Origin: UBA7692 sp964650845
Lineage (GTDB): Bacteria; Bacteroidota; Bacteroidia; Chitinophagales; LD1
Assembly: GCA_964650845.1 (NCBI GenBank)
Contig: CAZYXR010000053.1
Coordinates: 1-21,876 of the forward strand
Length of the DNA: 21,876 nucleotides
Direction: 5' to 3'
A program made the position numbers and the translations under genes. Under the pieces are notes generated by a model, which did not search any database, was not told the DNA's origin, and worked only from the letters and a program-made list of their open reading frames with translations. This document shows, piece by piece, positions 1 to 7,268 of the stretch (its first letter is position 1; each line of letters begins with the position of its first letter).

Positions 1-513
1 GTGCAGCCGTGCAAAATTGGCATAAGGCAGTTCGTTGACACCTGTAAAACTCCCTCCAATCAATATTTTGCCATCAAGTTGACAAACAACTTCTTTTACA
101 CGCGATTCAATTTTATCGGCTTTAAAAGTGGTATCAGTGGTTCCGTCCGGCAATAGACGAACAAGCCTGTCTATTGAATCTCCATTGAAAAAAGTTATAT
201 CTCCCCCTACTAACAACTTGCCATCAGGCAGCACTACAATCTTGTACACTTTTCTATTAGGACCCGTACCTATATTAAAGGTGTTATCCAAACTGCCATC
301 TGTATTTAACCGAACTAAAAATTGCTTAGCTTGACCATTGAAGGTATTGAACTCTCCGCCAACCACTATTTTACCATCTGCTTGTACAGCCGTTGCTAAA
401 ATACTGCTATCAGCCCCCATACCAATATTGAAACTCAGGTCTAAAGCACCGGGTTGAGCGTTGGTGTTTATGGTGAGTGTAAAAAGTAAAGTGGTGTATA
501 TGTGTTTTAGCAT
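1..513 (-). CDS. Secreted delta-60-repeat (beta-propeller) protein, N-terminal part
   Basis: Read on the minus strand from the ATG at 513-511, this frame stays open to the window edge (171 codons) and so is a partial gene. The first ~20 residues (MLKHIYTTLLFTLTINTNAQ) form a signal peptide ending at a typical Ala-Gln Bacteroidota cleavage site. After it come repeats of the delta-60 type (TIGR02608-like): GALDLSFNIG, then GKIVVGGEF, GSLDNTFNIG, GKLLVGGDITFFNG, GTTDTTFK and GKILIGGSF, i.e. alternating 'LDxTF' and 'DGKIxxGGxF' halves about 50-60 residues apart. Such proteins are predicted exported beta-propellers, often ending in a T9SS sorting tail, which would lie outside this window. No enzymatic function can be assigned. 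Transcribed away from the LuxR-type gene at 817. Confidence 0.82.
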   Translation of the reverse strand, partial: MLKHIYTTLLFTLTINTNAQPGALDLSFNIGMGADSSILATAVQADGKIVVGGEFNTFNGQAKQFLVRLNTDGSLDNTFNIGTGPNRKVYKIVVLPDGKLLVGGDITFFNGDSIDRLVRLLPDGTTDTTFKADKIESRVKEVVCQLDGKILIGGSFTGVNELPYANFARLH

Positions 514-816
514 AAATCGGATTTTCACTTTATTGTCAAATACTTGATAACCGCCCATCCACAATACTAACCAACAATCTCTCTTTATTCAAACTGCTTC
601 ATCACAGATGCCGACATCAAAAACACCCTTAAAAACACATTACTTAAATATGTGGTTCAACAAGAAAGCCGCCTCCCACAACATTTTTCAACGGGGCTCA
701 CAACATTTTTTTGCCCCGCCATCCCCTCTAAGCTTGCTTCGCACTCGAACAAAAAAATCACCACCAGGGGTGAGTGTTTAAAAAGTGAAGATTAAATCAT
801 TTGTAAACTGAAAGGC
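514..816. other. Intergenic region between divergent genes, with a spaced direct repeat
   Basis: This 303-base stretch separates the delta-60 gene (minus) from the LuxR-type gene (plus). I see no credible coding frame. It contains two exact copies of CACAACATTTTT (677-688 and 699-710) at a 22-bp period. A short inverted repeat CGGGGC/GCCCCG (692-697, 713-718) encloses the second copy. A clear TAnnTTTG promoter box was not found for either flanking gene. Confidence 0.5.
677..718. repeat. 12-bp direct repeat (22-bp period) interleaved with a 6-bp inverted repeat
   Basis: CACAACATTTTT occurs at 677-688 and 699-710; the inverted repeat CGGGGC (692-697) / GCCCCG (713-718) brackets the second copy. 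It lies about 105 bp upstream of the LuxR-type start codon. Spacing of two helical turns is compatible with a dimeric regulator site, but the role is inference. Confidence 0.45.
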
Positions 817-1101
817 ATGAAACAGCAAACACGCAAAACTGCCCCGAAGAAAAACGACACAAAGATGCACAATATACATAACCATATAGTTACTTCCGGC
901 TCCGACAGCCAACTCTCTCAACGCGAAATTCAAACCCTTGAATTAGTTTCCAGCGGGCTCGATACCCAAGCCATCGCCAACCTGCTTTTCATCAGCGCAA
1001 ATACCGTAAACACCCACCGCAAAAGCATTATCAAAAAGTTGCAGGCAGAAAACATGCTGCAAGCAATAAGCATCGCTTTCAGAACTAAAATATTGAAGTA
1101 A
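817..1101 (+). CDS. Small orphan LuxR/GerE-type helix-turn-helix protein
   Basis: A 94-residue protein made almost entirely of a LuxR C-terminal-like (GerE) DNA-binding domain at about residues 31-92. The family signature is plain: SQREIQTLELVSSGLDTQAI, then the recognition helix region ANLLFISANTVNTHRKSII, and KKLQAENMLQAI. No receiver, PAS or autoinducer domain precedes it; the N-terminal ~30 residues are basic and look disordered. An internal ATG at codon 17 (position 865) could be the real start and would still keep the whole HTH. Family members bind DNA as dimers and are usually controlled by an attached sensory domain, so a stand-alone HTH must be controlled by expression level or a partner. 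It precedes the repeat region and the unknown gene at 1500 on the same strand; a regulatory link is only a guess. Confidence 0.85.
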   Translation: MKQQTRKTAPKKNDTKMHNIHNHIVTSGSDSQLSQREIQTLELVSSGLDTQAIANLLFISANTVNTHRKSIIKKLQAENMLQAISIAFRTKILK

Positions 1102-1228
1102 CAGAGAGAAGAGAACAGAGAACAGAAAGCAGATATGAGACACAAGATGAAAGATATCAGAGCCAAGAACCAAGAGCCGAAAAAGGCAGTATCAACCTCG
1201 GGGAGAAATGCTGCATACCCGGGCGCAG

Positions 1229-1254
1229 AGCCTGGCGGCTTGAGCCGCCAGGCT
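1229..1254. repeat. Perfect 12-bp inverted repeat (GC-rich hairpin)
   Basis: AGCCTGGCGGCT (1229-1240) is followed, after two bases (TG), by its exact reverse complement AGCCGCCAGGCT (1243-1254). The right arm is also the first half of the first 21-bp tandem unit. There is no T-tract, so it is not a standard intrinsic terminator; it resembles a REP-type palindrome. Confidence 0.7.
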
Positions 1255-1431
1255 TCCGTCCCGAGCCGCCACCATTTCGGATCGGGCACATACGCCTCCG
1301 TCCCGAGCCGCCAGCGTTCCGGCTCGAGCCTGCGTCATTTCTTCACGGGTCGCCAGCCTTCCGTCTCAAGCCTGCGTCATTTCTTCCCGAGCCGCCAGTG
1401 TTCCGGCATGGGCACATTTGGTGGCGGACTG
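1243..1431. repeat. 21-bp-period degenerate tandem repeat (9 units)
   Basis: Units begin at 1243, 1264, 1285, 1306, 1327, 1348, 1369, 1390 and 1411, with no phase slip. Units at 1243, 1306 and 1390 start AGCCGCCAG; units at 1327 and 1369 are 20/21 identical (AGCCTGCGTCATTTCTTC...); units at 1285 and 1411 both start GGCACAT. GC content is well above that of the flanking DNA. In the plus-strand frame of 1135-1503 each unit encodes seven residues (for example SRQASVP, SRQRSGS, SLRHFFT, SLRHFFP). No spacers of unique sequence are present, so this is not a CRISPR array. Confidence 0.75.
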
Positions 1432-1499
1432 GTACTTTTTACTGAAAGCGCATCACAAATCTTTCAATACTCATTATTTAACAACAAAAAACAAGAATT

Positions 1500-2186
1500 A
1501 TGAGCGATTATTTAGAAAAAGAAGACCTGAAATTTGCCGTGCAGATGGCAGAATTTGCCGAAGCCCTGCCAACATTTGCAGCCACTTTAGGGCTTACGCC
1601 CATTCAGGTAGGAGACGCACAAAACGATGCTGATTTTATCTCATTCGTTATTACCAAAAACTTAGCTGCCGATGGTTACAAACAAAACTGGGTGAAGCTG
1701 AAAGACCAGGTTCGCTATGGCAAAAATGGCGATGTGCTGGCAGCATTTCCGCCTCCGGTGGATGTATCCTCGCCACCAACAGCAGTTCAGCCTAATGTAG
1801 AAAAGCGCTTTCGTGAGTTGGTAAAAATCATCAAGGCTCATCCAAACTACACCAAGGGCATTGGCGAAACTTTAAAAATTGAAAAGGCAGAAACTACCGT
1901 AAATCCAAGCGAAGGTAAACCAAGTTTCAAAGTATTTTTAGACAGTGGCAGCCCTGTGCTGAAATGGGTAAAAGGCATTTACGAAGGCGTAGAAGTATGG
2001 GTGGATCGCGGCACTGGCTACACCAAAGCCGAGCGCGACCTGCGCCCGCCATTTGTGGACAAGCACACCCTGCCACCCGCAGGGCAAAGCGCAGTGTGGA
2101 AGTATAAAATGATTTACCTGCTCAAAGACGAAACCATCGGACTATGGAGCGATGAAGTTAGCGTAACCGTTACCGGAGAGGTGTAA
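1500..2186 (+). CDS. Conserved Bacteroidota protein of unknown function (228 aa)
   Basis: A 228-residue cytosolic-looking protein with no signal peptide and no membrane segment. The N-terminal half (about 8-75) is predicted helical and contains ALPTFAATLGLTPIQVGDAQ followed by NDADFISFV. A Pro-rich linker (about 82-98, FPPPVDVSSPPTAVQP) leads to a second helical piece with the phrase IKAHPNYTKGIGETLKIEKA. The C-terminal ~75 residues look like a small beta-sandwich (fibronectin III-like), with the pattern 'Wxxkmiyll.D..iGLWSDEVSVTV'. I recognise this as a recurrent hypothetical family of Bacteroidota but know no assigned function. It is GC-richer than its neighbours, and is flanked on both sides by purine-rich DNA and a REP-like hairpin, suggesting a mobile or recently acquired cassette. 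ATG 1500 is chosen because the preceding frame ends there and the N-terminus matches the family as I recall it. Confidence 0.75.
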   Translation: MSDYLEKEDLKFAVQMAEFAEALPTFAATLGLTPIQVGDAQNDADFISFVITKNLAADGYKQNWVKLKDQVRYGKNGDVLAAFPPPVDVSSPPTAVQPNVEKRFRELVKIIKAHPNYTKGIGETLKIEKAETTVNPSEGKPSFKVFLDSGSPVLKWVKGIYEGVEVWVDRGTGYTKAERDLRPPFVDKHTLPPAGQSAVWKYKMIYLLKDETIGLWSDEVSVTVTGEV

Positions 2187-2230
2187 GCAAAATCAGAGAT
2201 GAGAAGCAGTATAGAAGATACAAGAGATGG
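2187..2230. other. Purine-rich intergenic tract
   Basis: Directly after the stop codon at 2186 the plus strand is rich in AGA/GAG words with few C or T. The same kind of tract lies at 1102-1200 upstream of the same gene, each followed by a GC-rich hairpin. Confidence 0.4.
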
Positions 2231-2284
2231 CTTCGTACCTCGCCATGACGAGTCCGTCATTGCGAACGAGGTACGAGGACGAAG
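2231..2284. repeat. REP-like nested hairpin
   Basis: Outer arms TCGTACCTCG (2233-2242) and CGAGGTACGA (2267-2276) are perfect complements over 10 bp. An inner stem ATGACG (2245-2250) / CGTCAT (2255-2260) closes on a 4-base loop. The right flank runs into GACGAAGCAATCTCC. The words GTCATTGCGA and GAAGCAATCTCC are those of a dispersed palindromic repeat I know from many bacterial genomes. It lacks a T-tract, so mRNA stabilisation or a non-autonomous element fits better than termination. Confidence 0.7.
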
Positions 2285-2413
2285 CAATCTCCGCTGTTGA
2301 TACAAGCGCAGGGGATAGAGGCTATTTCTTGATTCTAACTTCTGAAAATCTAAACAAACATAAACCCCGGTAGCCGAAAAGGGGATTACAGAGTAGGCAG
2401 AAAAGTATATAAC

Positions 2414-5400
2414 ATGAAAAAACTATCCTTCCTTATCCTATTCTGCACCCTATTAACGTTTACCACCACCCGCGCCCAGTTTGTGAAAAATGATTGGGGG
2501 GCTTTAATTGGAGGAGATGGAGCCAATGTAGGCGAAATGACCATATACCACATGCAGGTAGATGCATCAGGCAACACTGTATTGGTTGGCTCTTTTGCCG
2601 GAACGGTAGATTTTGACCCTTCGGCTACCACAGTTAGTTTGAGTTCTCCTAGCAATACAGTAGCTGCGGGTTTTATTGCTAAATACAACAGTGCTAGTGT
2701 ATTGCAGTGGGTAAAGAAAATAGAAAACCCTTTAGGTTTAGTTCGTATTTATCAATTAACTCTTGATGCAACCGGTGATATATATGTAGCCGGAAACCCG
2801 GGTGGCGCAACTGACCTTGACCCCAATGCCGGAACTTTTTTAACCCCTACAGGTAGCAATTGGTTTGTAGCTAAATACACCTCGGTAGGTAATTTTGTGT
2901 GGGGCAGTGCCGGAGCTTCAGTTGCAAACTATTCAGTTACCAATTTGTTTATAAATGCCAGTAATGAGCTGGGTGTGCAAGGATGCTCTCAAGGCTCTAC
3001 AGGTATATTCAGTATATCATTTTTGAACAAAACAACGGGGGTATCTACTTCTTCGCCCAATTGGGCGGGCACAGGTCAATCGGCTGATGCTTTTAATAGC
3101 GGAACAGATTATTTTAAAGCCAAGCAAGATGCCAGTGGCAACTATGTGATGTGTGGTGTATTTAGAAGCGGCAATATAGATTTTGATGTAAATGCGGGAA
3201 CTAGCCTGCTAACGGCAGTGGGCAATGACATGTTCATAGCCAAATATAGCTCTACCATGACTTTACAATGGGCATTTGCATTAAATTCAAACGGTGGATC
3301 AGGTTTAATAATTTCACCATCTAATATTGCTACTGATGCTACTGGCAATGTGTACATAGCAGGCACGTTGGAAGATACGGTTGATTTTGATCCGGGCGCG
3401 GGTGAACATTTGCTTTATCAAAGTAATAATTTGGGACCAGGTAATTCTGAGCGTGGCTTTGTTGCCAAGTATTCCCCATCGGGCAGTTTAATTTGGGCTA
3501 GAACAATAGATGAGAACTACACTAATAATTCTCTTCAACGAAGTTTTATTAATGATTTTACAATGAGTGGAGACGGCACCAAGCTATATATTGCCGGGCA
3601 ACTGTGGGATGCTGCAAAAGATATGGATATTACCTCTGGCAATTTGATTATGCCTAGTGGTAAAAATTTGGGTAATAGTGTTGACTTTTATCAATTTATT
3701 GCCAGTATAGATTTAAGTGGTAATACACAAAACGTAAACACCTATTTAACATCAGAGCATTCTTATCTAAATTACCGCCCCTTGCGGACTTTTGCCAGCA
3801 GCAATGGCAATTTACACGTTGCATCAAACAATGTGCAACAAAGTAACACTACGGTTAACCCATTAAATTTTGGAGCATGTAACAACAACCCGTATCCGTT
3901 TAATTCACCCAACTCCTATTTAGGTGCTAGTTTTGCTAAGTATTCACCATGTAATAATCCGCCAACTATCACCAGCCAACCACAAGATGTAATTGGCTGC
4001 ACGGGTTTGCCGCTATCTGTAAGCATAGGTGTGGGTGGGGCTACCTGCAAAAAATATCATTGGTTTAAGTATAAAGATATTCATCAAAATAGTGGTGAAA
4101 GAGGTTGGGCTGTAGTATCTGATAGCTCGGTGCTTTATTTCCCATCTTTTTACACAAATAATGAAGATACGGGCACTTACATCTGCACTGTCGAGGGTGA
4201 GTGCGGCAGCATCAGCAGCCGTATATTTACTATTGGCGGGCCTCGCGAGCCGATATATGTGGGTACAGGTGGTTATCATTACCCTGCCAATGGCGGTGGC
4301 GGCTGCACAGGCGCAAGCTATACCTTCGATATAGCGGATTATACCAACAATATTCAGGGCGATAACCCAACCTATCAATGGAAAAAAGGCAATACTGTTA
4401 TTTCAAACAGCACCACAGCTACCTTAAATAATATTGCCTTAGCCGATTCAGGTTTGTATATGTGCATTGTATCCAACCTCTGCAATTCCGATACCGTGTT
4501 TGTAGATTTTACAGTTACCGAAACGCCCAACCCAACGCCAAGCCCTGCTTCGGGTGCGTTCTGCACAGGTTCATCGGTTACTATTCGTTCGCTTAGTGCT
4601 ACCAATGTAAATTACAAATGGATGGATAATGGCTACAACCTTATTCAATTTGCCGATTCGCTAACTTTCAGCAATGGCGAGGCAGGCACTTACTATCTAG
4701 AGGCGCAAACAGGGCAATGTTCTGATACTTCCAACGCTATTATAATTACCGAAAATGCTATCCCTAATGCCAACCTAACCACCACTGATGCCGATGAAGT
4801 AGTATGTATTGGCAGCAGTGCCACGCTTACAGCATCGGGCGGTACTAGTTATGCCTGGAGCAACGGCTTGGGCACGGGAGCTACTAAAACAGTAAGCCCC
4901 ACAGTGTTTACTGCCTACACAGTTACTGTTACCAATGCTGCCAATTGCACAGCCGAGGCTACCCTTAATTTGAATGTGGCATCTCTACCAACAATAGCAA
5001 TATCGCCCGCTACAATAGCTGTATGCCCTAACACACCTACGACCCTCACCGCCAGCGGTGCCGATACTTATGTTTGGAGCAATAGCCTTGGCAGTGGTGA
5101 TACTAAAACGGTATCGCCAACAGGCACTACTACTTATACCGTAACAGCTACCGAGGCTACTTATGGTTGCACAGCTACGGCTACTAAAACCGTAACCGTA
5201 AACCCTGCACCTGCCGCTGATATATCGCCCGCATCGGTGGCTATTTGCACAGGCAGCTCTGCCACGCTTACCGCCACTGGTGGCGCAGGATACAACTGGA
5301 GTAATACTTTGGGCGCAGGAGCTACCAAAACGGTTTCGCCTACTAACACTACTACCTATACCGTAACCGTAACCGGTGCTAATACCTGCACTGCCACGGC

Positions 5401-7141
5401 TACTAAAACAGTTACTGTAAACTCGTTGCCAACGGCAGCTATTGCTCCGGCAACGGTAGCAATTTGCAGTGGTGCAAGCGCAACATTAACCGCAAGCGGT
5501 GGCACTAGCTACGCATGGAGCAACAGTTTGGGTGCGGGCGCAAGCAAAACGGTTTCGCCCACAGCAACCACTACTTATACCGTAACCGTAACAGATGGCA
5601 ACAATTGCAGCGCAACTGCTGCTAAAGCAGTAACCGTAAACACCGTAACCGCTGCAATAAATGGAGCTACTACAATCTGTAGCGGGTTAAGTGCTACCCT
5701 TACAGCCAGTGGTGGCACCGCATATACTTGGAGCAATGGCTTAGGTAGCAATGCACAAATAACAGTTTCTCCTGTTTCGCCTACTACTTATACTGTAACC
5801 GTAACAGGAGCAGGCAACTGCACCGCCACTGCCAGCCAAACTGTTAGTGTGCAAAGTGCACCAACCGCAAGTATCTCAGGCGCTAGATCTGTTTGCAACG
5901 GTAGTAACATCACTTTAACAGCAAACGGAGGAAATACATATAGTTGGTCAAATGGTCTTGGTACTAATGCTGCTATTACGGTTTCGCCAACCAGCACTAC
6001 CACTTACACTGTTACAGTTAGCTTAGGAGCAAATTGCAGTGCTACCGCCAGCCAAACAGTTACTATTAGACAACCTACTACAGGTCAACTTGCTCAAACC
6101 ATTTGCGCGGGCGATAGCTATTTCTTTAATGGTCAAAACCTGACACAATCGGGCAGTAGTTACAAAGATACACTCGTGAATGCCGCTGGTTGCGATTCTA
6201 TACTTACCTTAAATTTAACTGTTCGTAACCCTATTGCCAGCAGTTTTGCTCACACTATCTGCAATGGTCAGTCATATACCTTTAATGGTAATCAGCTATT
6301 TCAAAGCGGACCATATCAAGAAACCTTTTCCGCAGCAAACGGTTGCGATAGCACGGTGACATTAAATCTTACTATTTTAAATCCAATCAACAATACTGTC
6401 AATGCACAAATATGTCCGGGACAAACGTATGTATTAGGAAGCCAATCCTTAACCCAAGGCGGGCAGTATAGCGAAACATTTACCACAGCTTTAGGCTGCG
6501 ATAGTTCAGTTACTTTAAATCTGACCGAAGTAACTACAGTTACAGGTACTACCACTGCTATCATTTGCGCTGATGAAACGTTTTTCTTTAATGGTCAAAA
6601 CCTAAACCAGCCCGGCAATACTTACAAGGATACTTTAACCAGTGTGGGCGGCTGTGATTCTATCGTTACGCTTACATTGGTAGTAAATTCCTTACCAATT
6701 CCAACGGTTACACAAAACGGCAACACTCTTTCTGCTCAGTCGTTCAGCAACTATCAGTGGCTATTGGGTGGACAACCAATTAATGGTGCTAATGCACAAA
6801 CGTATATAGCTACTCAAAATGGAAATTACAGTGTAATTGTCACTGATGGCAATAATTGCAGCGACACCAGTGCAGTTGTAAATGTAAACGGTGTGGGTAT
6901 AAACGAGGCAGATGATTTACGCTTTAGCATTTACCCAAATCCTACTTCAGATATATTGTACATCACCTGCATCGAGCCTATTGCTGGTGTAGAAGTTTAC
7001 AACATGCTTGGTGAGTTGGTACATGAGAAGAAAGGAGCAATAAATACAATACAAGTGGATTTACTTGCACAAGGTTTTTACACCATCAGCTTAAAAACCA
7101 TTACCGGCAAAACAGCGTTAAGCAGATTTACAAAACAGTAA
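2414..7141 (+). CDS. Giant T9SS-exported repeat protein (propeller, Ig-like, PKD-like repeats, type A sorting tail)
   Basis: This 1575-residue protein begins with a signal peptide (about 1-22, ending TTTRAQ). Residues ~25-510 carry SBBP-like propeller repeats with recurring 'DATGNVYIAG' and 'DFDPxAG' motifs. Three Ig-like domains follow at about 515-600, 612-700 and 706-786, each with the 'DxGxYxC/L' hallmark. Residues ~786-1219 hold six ~72-residue repeats with cores such as TLTASGGTSYAWSNGLG and TTTYTVTVT. Residues ~1219-1424 hold four ~51-residue repeats (TICxGxSYxFNG ... GCDSxVTLNLTV). A further Ig-like unit precedes the C-terminal domain (~1500-1575), which starts FSIYPNPTSDILYI: a Por secretion system (type A, TIGR04183-like) sorting domain, cleaved and anchored during T9SS export. 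Its role is probably adhesion or extracellular matrix; no catalytic motif is visible. It is monocistronic, closed by the terminator at 7154-7190. Confidence 0.9.
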   Translation: MKKLSFLILFCTLLTFTTTRAQFVKNDWGALIGGDGANVGEMTIYHMQVDASGNTVLVGSFAGTVDFDPSATTVSLSSPSNTVAAGFIAKYNSASVLQWVKKIENPLGLVRIYQLTLDATGDIYVAGNPGGATDLDPNAGTFLTPTGSNWFVAKYTSVGNFVWGSAGASVANYSVTNLFINASNELGVQGCSQGSTGIFSISFLNKTTGVSTSSPNWAGTGQSADAFNSGTDYFKAKQDASGNYVMCGVFRSGNIDFDVNAGTSLLTAVGNDMFIAKYSSTMTLQWAFALNSNGGSGLIISPSNIATDATGNVYIAGTLEDTVDFDPGAGEHLLYQSNNLGPGNSERGFVAKYSPSGSLIWARTIDENYTNNSLQRSFINDFTMSGDGTKLYIAGQLWDAAKDMDITSGNLIMPSGKNLGNSVDFYQFIASIDLSGNTQNVNTYLTSEHSYLNYRPLRTFASSNGNLHVASNNVQQSNTTVNPLNFGACNNNPYPFNSPNSYLGASFAKYSPCNNPPTITSQPQDVIGCTGLPLSVSIGVGGATCKKYHWFKYKDIHQNSGERGWAVVSDSSVLYFPSFYTNNEDTGTYICTVEGECGSISSRIFTIGGPREPIYVGTGGYHYPANGGGGCTGASYTFDIADYTNNIQGDNPTYQWKKGNTVISNSTTATLNNIALADSGLYMCIVSNLCNSDTVFVDFTVTETPNPTPSPASGAFCTGSSVTIRSLSATNVNYKWMDNGYNLIQFADSLTFSNGEAGTYYLEAQTGQCSDTSNAIIITENAIPNANLTTTDADEVVCIGSSATLTASGGTSYAWSNGLGTGATKTVSPTVFTAYTVTVTNAANCTAEATLNLNVASLPTIAISPATIAVCPNTPTTLTASGADTYVWSNSLGSGDTKTVSPTGTTTYTVTATEATYGCTATATKTVTVNPAPAADISPASVAICTGSSATLTATGGAGYNWSNTLGAGATKTVSPTNTTTYTVTVTGANTCTATATKTVTVNSLPTAAIAPATVAICSGASATLTASGGTSYAWSNSLGAGASKTVSPTATTTYTVTVTDGNNCSATAAKAVTVNTVTAAINGATTICSGLSATLTASGGTAYTWSNGLGSNAQITVSPVSPTTYTVTVTGAGNCTATASQTVSVQSAPTASISGARSVCNGSNITLTANGGNTYSWSNGLGTNAAITVSPTSTTTYTVTVSLGANCSATASQTVTIRQPTTGQLAQTICAGDSYFFNGQNLTQSGSSYKDTLVNAAGCDSILTLNLTVRNPIASSFAHTICNGQSYTFNGNQLFQSGPYQETFSAANGCDSTVTLNLTILNPINNTVNAQICPGQTYVLGSQSLTQGGQYSETFTTALGCDSSVTLNLTEVTTVTGTTTAIICADETFFFNGQNLNQPGNTYKDTLTSVGGCDSIVTLTLVVNSLPIPTVTQNGNTLSAQSFSNYQWLLGGQPINGANAQTYIATQNGNYSVIVTDGNNCSDTSAVVNVNGVGINEADDLRFSIYPNPTSDILYITCIEPIAGVEVYNMLGELVHEKKGAINTIQVDLLAQGFYTISLKTITGKTALSRFTKQ
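4770..6069 (+). repeat. Six in-frame ~216-bp repeats inside the T9SS protein gene
   Basis: Unit boundaries fall near 4770, 4980, 5205, 5421, 5640 and 5853, ending at 6069. Each encodes about 72 residues: a Cys-containing strand, the TASGG.xYxWSNxLG core, TVSP and TTTYTVTVT. Nucleotide words such as ACTACTTATACCGTAACCGT recur between units, so recombination and copy-number change are possible. Confidence 0.8.
6070..6684 (+). repeat. Four in-frame ~153-bp repeats inside the T9SS protein gene
   Basis: Units near 6070, 6223, 6376 and 6529 encode ~51 residues each, with the pattern 'IC.G..Y.fngq.L.q.G.Y..T......GCDS.vTLnLtv'. This is the repeat family common next to the sorting tail in large Bacteroidota surface proteins. 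Confidence 0.8.
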
Positions 7142-7153
7142 AATGAGATAGGT

Positions 7154-7190
7154 AGTTCCAAGCCTCCGGTGGGAGGCTTGGAACTTTTTT
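7154..7190 (+). terminator. Intrinsic terminator of the giant T9SS gene
   Basis: The 14-bp arms AGTTCCAAGCCTCC (7154-7167) and GGAGGCTTGGAACT (7172-7185) are perfect complements around a 4-base loop. A run of T follows directly (7185-7190). It starts 12 bases after the stop codon at 7141. This is a textbook Rho-independent terminator. Confidence 0.9.
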
Positions 7191-7212
7191 AAAAGTATCT
7201 TCTGACTTTTCA

Positions 7213-7246
7213 ATAAATAATCAATAATCCATCATAAATAATCAAT
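7213..7246 (+). promoter_or_regulatory. 13-bp direct repeat at 21-bp spacing, candidate LytTR operator
   Basis: ATAAATAATCAAT occurs exactly at 7213-7225 and 7234-7246, separated by 8 bases, so the copies lie on the same DNA face two turns apart. The second copy ends 22 bases before the start codon of the LytTR regulator at 7269. LytTR proteins are known to bind paired direct repeats at about two-turn spacing, so autoregulation is plausible. The AT-richness lowers the specificity of the match. Confidence 0.45.
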
Positions 7247-7268
7247 CAAAATCCCCTAATTCGCCTTC

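Larger units (their letters stand above)
1102..1499. other. Gene-poor region: purine-rich leader, GC-rich hairpin and 21-bp repeats
   Basis: No well supported gene lies in these 398 bases. Bases 1102-1200 are strikingly A/G rich with very few T on the plus strand. They are followed by a perfect 12-bp-arm hairpin (1229-1254) and a 21-bp-period degenerate tandem repeat (1243-1431). The last ~65 bases are AT-rich and act as the leader of the gene at 1500. One frame, 1135-1503, is open throughout and its TGA overlaps the ATG of the next gene (ATGA at 1500-1503); its amino acids are a heptad copy of the DNA repeat, so I do not call it a gene. Confidence 0.6.

Noticed and set aside
930..1289. Minus-strand frame of 119 codons
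   Set aside because: Runs antisense to the clear LuxR-type HTH gene and into the repeat; composition is that of a shadow.
1243..1431. CRISPR-like array
   Set aside because: Units abut without unique spacers, vary in sequence, and no cas gene is present.
1135..1503. 122-codon open frame through the 21-bp repeats
   Set aside because: Its central part is only the translation of the DNA repeat and the start lies in a purine-rich tract; kept as a finding because of the ATGA overlap, not called as a gene.
4770..6684. CRISPR or mobile repeat in the giant gene
   Set aside because: Repeats are in-frame protein domains with normal coding variation.
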